From: Stratiolaelaps scimitus
Lineage: Eukaryota; Arthropoda; Arachnida; Mesostigmata; Laelapidae
Length of the DNA: 64,000 nt
Direction: 5' to 3'
NCBI GenBank assembly: GCA_019614645.1
Contig: JABWDB010000017.1
Coordinates: 5,158,501-5,222,500, forward strand
Shown here: piece by piece, positions 56,750 through 64,000 of the stretch
Layout of the letters: each line of letters starts with the position of its first letter
How positions within the stretch are numbered: position 1 is the first letter of the stretch
Notes under the pieces: generated by a model
Databases searched by the model: none
What the model saw: only the letters and a program-made list of their open reading frames with translations
What the model was told of the DNA's origin: nothing
Made by a program: the position numbers and the translations under genes

Positions 56750-57491
56750 TTGGTATAGCTATACCTCGCCAGAAAGGCGGGATGTTGGGATCGCCTTTCC
56801 CTTTTGGGATTATCAGTAGCAGCGCTTCCTGCCACTTGGTGGGTATTGATCCGGTGCGTAGACATTCATTGAAGAGGAAGGTTCAACATGGCGCTAAGAA
56901 TTGGGCGCTCTTGATGTGCTCGTTTCTAATGCCGTCCGGTCCTGCTGCCTTATTGTCGCTTGCCCTTCGATTGCGTGTATGATTTCCATCGCCGTGAAGT
57001 CCCCGGAGAGAGGGCACGATCGGCTGCGGTCTGTTCGTCCCAGGCCGTCGAGTACTAAGGGAGGCTATTGGGTATGTTGTTTTCAGCGGCGAACATTCCT
57101 GAGAAGTGATCGATCAGTACGGTGGATCTGATCAGGCAGGATGTCCGTGGGGGGGGCATGGCAGCCACTTGTGCGGCATACGTTCCGCGTCGTGAAGCAT
57201 CTTGAACTCCTGCAGTTCTAGGTGTCGCTTGCGTTGATCATCGTATCTTCCCCTGCAGATTGTCCGGAAAACGGCCACCAGGGGAGCAACCTCAGGGTGT
57301 ATTTCTGCCAGGAGTCGGAAAGTGTTGTGTGTTCGTGTTGCTACAGCGCATAGGCGGTTAAACCACGGCCTGTGTATCCTCAATCGAGGCGTTCGGACGG
57401 ACTCGCGGAGAATTTTGGTGAGGGAGTGCGCCATTGAGTATAGGGTGGCATTCTCCGAGAGGTTTATATATATGTATATAGCATGAATCAA
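56750..57491 (-). mobile_element. LINE ORF2 fragment, RT N-terminal half, decayed
   Basis: The minus strand encodes PWFNRLCAVATRTHNTFRLL and EFKMLHDAERMPHKW (linker before RT), then frame-shifted LIDHFSGMFAAENN, MEIIHAIEGQ, and in one frame NKAAGPDGIRNEHIKSAQFL, an internal TGA, FLFNECLRTGSIPTKWQEAL, LLIIPKGKGDPNIPPFWRGI. The KA.GPDGI and KGKGDP..(P)..(W)RGI blocks are classic opening motifs of non-LTR RT. A G run at 57149-57156 coincides with the first frameshift. The palm with YxDD is missing; an (AT)n tract marks the break. Confidence 0.75.
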
Positions 57492-57982
57492 TCATTGACG
57501 CTGTGTGATCAATAGGAAAAAGGTCATTGGTCCAGAATACATAAGTATAAACCACTGGTACGGAGAATGTAGTTCGGTCTAATTATCATCGATTATTAAT
57601 TACCATCGTTTAAACGGAGGAGTCAGATGTATGCTCGCAACAGCATTGTCGAATAGCTACAATAATACCAAAATCTATCAGTGCCGCATGGTTTAACTAG
57701 GGTTTCCAACTTAGCGCGTTGAATACTTTTCTGGAGATGCCTCTAAATAGCATATCGAACAACAGAATACCACCGATCATTTTTCCTACGGCCCAATCAG
57801 AGGTTCAAAGAACTGGATTGAACTCTCACCCACTCTCTCCACTGTGCCCGCCTTACGATCTGTGATTTCAAACTAATGCGTAAAATACGATACGATTGAG
57901 CTACTTGTAGACTTTAAATGTCAAACTAATCTACGGAACAGAATGAGGTTTACCACCGCTAACGATAATCAATCTGGTTAAT

Positions 57983-58360
57983 ATGACCTGCAAACATAAA
58001 ACAGCTATTATATTTTTGCGGAATTTGATCGTTGTTTGGTTATTGCGCAGCTGTTCAGAACCTTTCATAATAAATCATCCTAAAAAATGTCAGGTGGTGC
58101 GCTCGAGATTACTTCTAACACTTATACCCTTCAATAAGACTCCGTGCAATGTTCCGCTATGGATAGACACAAGAGCGGCAGTGTCCATGGCCATCTGCAG
58201 TGCCCGCACATGTCCGGAACTGATTTTCAGAGACAGTGGAGGACACTCACAATCCACGATAGACTGCACTGCTGAAACAGTTCGAAACAGCAACCCAAAC
58301 AAAATAATAAGTTACAGCGCGTCTATACAGGACGATAGGCACGTACGCCCACATCGGTAA
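57983..58360 (+). pseudogene. Retropepsin-like ORF (LTR-element protease relic)
   Basis: ATG-started 125-codon ORF. Residues 54-70 read PCNVPLWIDTRAAVSMA, which fits the aspartic protease entry of Ty3/gypsy-type elements (hydrophobic-D-T-G-A-x-x-S), but the third catalytic-loop residue is Arg (residue 64) instead of Gly, so activity would be lost. Basic VVRSRLLLTLIP just before it suits the first strand of such proteases. No gag zinc knuckle, RT or LTR is recognised around it. Derivation from a retroelement is an inference from this motif; a chance match is possible. Confidence 0.4.
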
Positions 58361-58559
58361 AATGTAGGGCGTTAATTTGTTACTTTTGGCCGTTGAAAAC
58401 TTTGATCGATGCGCTGTTTCTCGTCGGCACTCCGTCATAGCCGGTTTCCGCCGCTAATGAAACTTTAATCGTCGCCGCATTCGCCCCACTCGTGTGGAAT
58501 GAATCGTAGAAGGTCAGAACGGCGAGGTTGAGTCGAAGAGAAGAGACTCTCCTCAAGCT

Positions 58560-60120
58560 AGCTTCATTTGTCATCGGAAGAACTGACCCGATGGGGGTCC
58601 AGGCGAGCTCAACTCCTGGGGTGCGGTGGCGTTTCGAGGAGGGCGAAATTATTGGTTGGCGAAAAGGACAACAAAGCCTCCTCTCGGCTCCAGGCCGTTG
58701 CAGGGGCTGGAAGTCATTGAGATAAGGAGGATTTTGAAAGAGACGTTTGTTCCCTTCGCGACATACCCGAGAATTTACTGGAGGAGTTAAGCGTTATCTC
58801 CCATAGAAGAGGCGACCTGAAAGCCAACGAGGAAATACCCAACTTTCTTTAGTGTTCAACGACTCGGATACAGCCCAGTCAGTAAACGTATGGATACGCA
58901 CCCCAAAGACTAACGAATCCAACCAACGTATAATACGCTGCGCATCATATGGAAAAAAGGATGAATCCTTCAAAGGGGGGCTATGAACCCACCCCACGAT
59001 GGCTTAACTAAATTTTGCATCTTCGATGTACGAATAACGCCGGCTATCGTCAAGGTGAGTAGCTGGTTGGGCGCACCTCGTCTGTGTGCCATCTGCTGCA
59101 TGTATGCAAGTCTGTGGGGATGAGCTCTTTTCCTGCAACGAGACGACAACGTATATGCATCGCTTTGCCCAACCCAGCTCGCCTTGCCATCTCTGCTCAT
59201 GTACGCTGTTACATGCCTCACTGACTCTGCCCTGGCCTGCGATGGTCTCTCCATCGTATATCCCTCCTCTGTCGAGCTACCCCATGTAGCCGCCCCATTC
59301 ATTTTACCCCCTCCGCAGTTCACCCCTATGGGCTCGTGCGAGCAACTGGGAGAGCATCTCGGGATGGGGCTGTTAGGTGCCCACAGAAGAATTTTCCTAG
59401 GACTATTCGGGCTGCCCGACGGCTGCCTTGAAAAGACTGGGCGGCGTCTCGCCTTTCTGGCATCTCTCCAAGATCTCTACCTCCACCTATATCTCGTGTC
59501 CCCACCTGGGCTGAGGCTTTTCACCCTAGACAGGCCCGGCCCCCCTCCCTGCTCGCTCTCTTCCCTGCTCCCGTTAGGCGACGCAGTAGCTAGCCTCCGA
59601 GTTCCAAGCCAACGAACGTAGACTGCCTACTCTGCCACTCCTGCGCTATCGCACCACTCGCCTTCTCTCCACGCAGTGGAATGGCGCTCCATTGTCTTCC
59701 GTTGGGTTCCTTTGCGGTCGGCGGTCGTCGGTCGTTGGTCGCCCACTCGCCGGCCCGTCGGCCTGCCATGGATAGAGCAAAGCGGAAGGGAGGTCGAGGC
59801 GAAGCTCTCCTCCGCAGTGAAATTTATATTCACAAACTGCGCCACAGCCCATCGTGACACCACTAGCTGGTGGCGTCTTCCCTCAAAGACGCCGACGTCG
59901 ACAACAACGACCACTTTGAAAATGGAGGAACGACCCATCGCCAAGACGTACAAACGGACAGACAGACAAACGTACGTCCGACATACAGACGAAGCTGAAA
60001 GCATTCTTGTGTCATTTTTTCCGTCGCTGGAAGCTCACCTTCTAGTTTTTACTCCCATTCGGGCAGGCGCACACCGCTGTGCAATTGCACCCGGCTATGT
60101 CAACGAAGTTGTGCGTCAAT
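58560..60120. other. GC-rich island 13
   Basis: GC-rich, CpG-containing, with mutually overlapping frames up to 148 codons on both strands. None carries a motif and all are Arg/Pro/Leu/Ser-rich by composition. Possible promoter-proximal DNA. Confidence 0.4.
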
Positions 60121-61640
60121 AAATTAATAAGCTAATAATGGATGGGTACAATGCAGTGTATATTTGGTGCACGATCGTTGGTCTATGCTGCGTGGTATGA
60201 CTGATCTTTACGAGAGGCGTTTCGGAACCTCATTCTGAAGAACCAGCAAGATACGTTTTGAAAAGGGTGTGTTGGCTACAATTTGGTCTAGCGGGTTTCA
60301 TTGGGTCACGATTAGCTTTATCTACCATGAAACACGCACCTTTAAGTTCAAATCTTGTAGCTTCTCGTATATGCGGTTAACCATTCCAAATAGTGCGCGT
60401 GATTATTTATGACTATTTCAAGGAATTGCTGAAGCCTGGGGTGTTGGACTCAACGTGACGAAAACGCTGAGAATGAGATTTTAAATAATTGATCCCTTGA
60501 CAGCTTGTTTGTTTATCGACCACTTTACTTTGAGTTTATATAGCACATCTTCAACCATCCTGAATCTCATGTGCGGGAATTGAATATTGCTAATGTTGGT
60601 CGTTCGGGGTAATCCAATATCCAATAATTCGATAAACATTGCGACCCGTCTGAAGGATATACTATACCATTACGCGGTCTAGATCGCAGTTGCTATTGAG
60701 TTACCATACCGAATTTCGCTATCTATTATTTTTTCTGAGCTTAACGACATTTGCATATTTTAAGTCATCAATGTATAGGAAGAACCACAAACACATTGTT
60801 TTAGGTCTCGATAACACGCGGGTGAACTCATTCCCTAATTTTACGACCCGCGGGCGTAATCTTAGCACTCCAATGGATTTTTGCACTGACTTTTAGTAAC
60901 CAAAGGTTTAGACGACTGTTACTCCACTTATATATGAGTCTTTTCAGAGATAGAATATAGATATTTGGAAAAATGTATTTTTCCTTGCGTGGGTCCCTCT
61001 GTCTTGTGGCAATGACATATGGTAGATCCTTTGATGCTATTATAGTAAAAACTGTTGGCATTGAACTAGCTGTCACATCTTCTCCCACGTGTTTCCACCT
61101 GAATCGGAATAAAATTTAGAGTGACGCTATTTTCATAAATACCGCGTTTTTGGTAATAGTTCTATGATTCGTGTTTCGTAAAACAGTAATGTAAATTATA
61201 CGTATGTTAAAACTACACGTCTAACAGGACGAGGCACGATAGCGGTCGAGGTTACCGTTTATGACGATAAAGGCCGATGTGTAGTAGGTTTATTTACTGT
61301 GTTTCCTTCTTATACGTAGTCATCCAGACGCCTTGCGGCCATTGAGTGACATATGGTTTCCAAAGGCACGTATTCTCAAAATTACTATTCGGAATTTAAA
61401 TAGTCGCATATCGCATTTGAGTGAATGTGATTTGATTATACATAGGCGGCAACAAACATTTATAGTTAACCCGCAGACCTATTCAGCATGTCTGCATGCG
61501 TGCAGACCAAACGACAGCAATATGATCATTGCCACGAAATACCATAGACAATAATTCATTTGCCAACGATGTACTACGTTCGACACAGAAAACAACAGTC
61601 CCGGCTCTGTCATCATTTTCCAATAGAGAAAAAACAGCTC
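60121..61640. other. AT-rich stretch without genes
   Basis: Short frames only, no motifs or notable repeats. Confidence 0.4.
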
Positions 61641-61872
61641 GCTAACGCGCACCCCCTCTTACCTTCATTTCCTCTTTCTCATCGGATAAACAACAGTCCG
61701 TGAGCAAACAAGCCATTCGACACGTGGAAATATCGATTTGTGCGTCGGAGCGCTTAGCGTCGCCGTGACTCGACGGCTCAAGGACTTATTTCGTACTGGC
61801 TCTTATAGGACTATATATGCCGTTTATACATGTTGAAGTAATACCAGTTGTGGTATATACTCGATACAATAG

Positions 61873-61930
61873 AAAAACAACAACAACAACAACATCGACA
61901 GCAACAACATCGACAGCAACAACAGAAGAA
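61873..61930 (+). repeat. (CAA)n / CATCGACAGCAACAA tandem repeat
   Basis: Five CAA units are followed by two near-identical copies of ACATCGACAGCAACA. Frames read poly-Gln or poly-Thr on plus and poly-Cys on minus. Confidence 0.85.
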
Positions 61931-62089
61931 ATACCACTGGGGCAGCAGCCTAACTCCCTGTTGTCCTATCTCTGTCTCCCGTCTACTGGCGGGTATCCCA
62001 CTCTCGATGCGCGAGAAAGGAACGAATATTAGTTCGAACAGGAACAAATGGCCGCTCCGCTTAGCTAGTTAATGGTTGGTGGATCACTA

Positions 62090-63400
62090 GGCCCGCTCGC
62101 CTCCCCGCACCCCCTGCTTCTCGCTCGCTTACTATAATACTCCGCTCTTCACCGTGTTTCCGCCTGCTCCAGTGCCTCCGAGATCCCCTTCTTGTTGAGA
62201 TCTATCCTTCCTTCGTGCCAATGTGAGTGCTACTGTTGCTGCTCCTGGCGCTTCTGCTGCAGCAGCAGCAGCGGCGACGGCAGACCGTTCGATCCCAAAT
62301 TTCTTCTCTTCCGTGTTTTCTGCCATGCTACGCCGACGCGCGCGCCTCCTCGCCCGTCAGCCTAACCGTATCAGCCGCACCAACTAATATATTATTCCTG
62401 TCGACGTAGTTGTCGACGCTGTCGATGTCGGCATACCGGCGGCAGCGGCACCGGCATCGTCCTCTAGCAGAATTATCAGGAGCGTCCTCGTTCGCTCCCT
62501 CCCTCCCTGCCTCTAACACTCTATCACTCGCACGAGCCCTTCCTCGTCTCGCTTCTCTTTCATTCTTTCGTCCTATCTCTCCCCGCCTCTCTAATCATGT
62601 ATCAAGGAAAGAGACACGGCTCGAGACGGGCGGCGCTTGTCGCCTTCGTCTGTGAAAAATGTTCCGGCTGGGCTTAGAAGAAGCAAACGGGACGGCGGGG
62701 GCTTGAGACCGACCCCTGGGCCGTTGTCGTTGTCGTCGCGGACGTCCTTCAGCCCACCCCGTTTACGAGCTCGCAGACAGGCGAAGCGGGCGGGCGGGAG
62801 GGTTGGCAGGGCACTAACAAGTGCGTGAGCGTTTGCGCCTAGCCTGCGCGAACCCGGCGACCAAGACAAGAAGGAGTCGCGGGAGCGTGCCGCTCCGATT
62901 CGCCGATAAGGATGGGAACGACTCGGTGAGCCAACTAGAGCTGGAGGATGAAGAGGAGAAGGCGAGGGGGCCGCGCCAGAGCTGGTAGCGCTAACGGTGG
63001 TAGCGTCCAATGCAAGGTCGCCCACTCAGTCAGAGTGGTGCTACGAGTATTACGAGTGACGTGTGAACGCCGTAGGCGGAGCGCTCACAAGTACGGGCCG
63101 ACTAGCACCCAATGCAGGGCGCGCCTTACATGGCCAGCGCTGTGTCGTCCTCTAGTCACCGTCTCATGTGTTAGCCACCGGAGATGTGCGTATGTGCACT
63201 CCAAGTTGCAACATGAACTAAATAGCTGCTGCTATGGATGGCGGTGGCGGATACGAGGCCGTGTTGCGCACTGCGCTAACTGCCGACACGATCACGCAGC
63301 GCATCCCTTTACACGGTATGTAGATAAGGTTAATTGGCGATCACACTGACCCTGATGAGTGCCCTACTCTCAGTGGGATTATCTTTCCCACTATTAGATG
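62090..63400. other. GC-rich island 14
   Basis: The GC-richest end of the window, with GCTGCTGCAGCAGCAG near 62.25 kb and CpG throughout. Overlapping frames on both strands, no motif. A promoter or first-exon island is possible. Confidence 0.4.
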
Positions 63401-63417
63401 TCAAGGAGAGAACGCCG

Positions 63418-63442
63418 GCGTGAGAGTCACAGAGAGAGAGAG
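63418..63442 (+). repeat. (GA)n microsatellite
   Basis: About eleven GA units after CAC, a potential GAGA-type site directly 3' of GC island 14. Confidence 0.9.
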
Positions 63443-64000
63443 AGAGAGAGTTTGGTCATAGCGCTGCTGATGTTTGTAGCTGCACGTTTTAATCAAGAGG
63501 GCTCTATGTGCTCGTGGTGTGCTATGGCACGAGTGACGAAAGGTGCAAGTATGAAAACAGTGTTTAGAGAAGAACGTATATTATTTTTTGGCAAAAAGCG
63601 GCTATTTTAATATATTGTGAACTGTGACAGTTACGTATATGTGCACGTGAGGCGCCGTTTATTTTTATCTCTCTTCGCACTTTCCTCGGGCACTGTCTAC
63701 TGTTCACAAGCGCGTCACGCTTGCTTAACGACGGTTGCTATTGTATTATTTTCCTCTAGGTCTGTGCCCGGGACTACTATGTATCGTAGTAGTCTGCTAG
63801 CTGAAGGTCACTTTAATGCCGAGGTCGTGCAGTTAGGGCTGGTGTTTCTCCAAATAAAATCTATATTGTATTGAACTGTATTATGAACTGTACACGGTAG
63901 GACCAGTCTGAGAACCTCTCTGCAAAACATCGCAGTCTGTATTTTGCGACAAAGACCGATAGGTCAGCTTCCTGCTGCTCCGCTTGTGAAGGCGGTCAAA

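Noticed and set aside
61811..62072. Poly-Gln, poly-Thr and poly-Cys frames
   Set aside because: All derive from the CAA/CAG-type repeat.
1..64000. CRISPR arrays, operons, rRNA, phage or plasmid functions
   Set aside because: None seen; the sequence has eukaryotic character with SINEs, LINEs and microsatellites.

Overview
The window reads as a nuclear genome of an animal, most likely an arthropod. No operon-like packing, ribosome binding sites or long bacterial genes are seen. Instead there are scattered decayed non-LTR retrotransposons (R1-like ends and other reverse transcriptase pieces), a tRNA-derived SINE family, many (TA)n and other microsatellites, AATAAA polyadenylation signals, and GC-rich CpG islands alternating with AT-rich sequence. 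A parasitiform mite or tick would fit, but this is an inference from overall texture and not a species call. No multi-exon gene could be reconstructed.

Layout. 1-7 kb: mostly AT-rich, with a small Arg-rich ORF, a SINE copy, and an endonuclease-region fragment of an R1-like LINE. 7-14 kb: GC islands, microsatellites and a tRNA-like SINE at 11.5 kb. 14.9-15.8 kb: the best gene of the window, an intronless 205-residue minus-strand protein whose centre resembles a BAG1-type BAG domain. 16-30 kb: tRNA-like remnant, perfect hairpin, a 210-bp palindrome, two large GC islands, long gene-poor AT-rich DNA. 30.4-37.1 kb: a cluster of small helical intronless proteins: an intact 128-residue gene at 32.3 kb with a recognisable 3' UTR, a decayed inverted copy of its 3' half and 3' UTR at 31 kb, a 156-residue gene at 35 kb, and a broken copy at 36.7-37.1 kb. 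37-47 kb: hairpins, decayed ORFs, another 76-residue ORF, SINE copies. 47-58.4 kb: a graveyard of retroelements (four LINE fragments and a retropepsin-like relic). 58.5-64 kb: GC islands without recognisable genes.

The most interesting signal is the putative dispersed family of short, intronless, alpha-helical BAG-like proteins, with intact and decaying members in one window, and the inverted duplication that includes coding sequence, 3' UTR and polyadenylation site of one member, with a SINE later inserted in one 3' UTR with a 17-bp target site duplication. Family membership rests on alignment by eye and is therefore an inference; the inverted duplication and SINE insertion are directly visible. 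A second theme is the number of near-perfect inverted repeats with very short loops.
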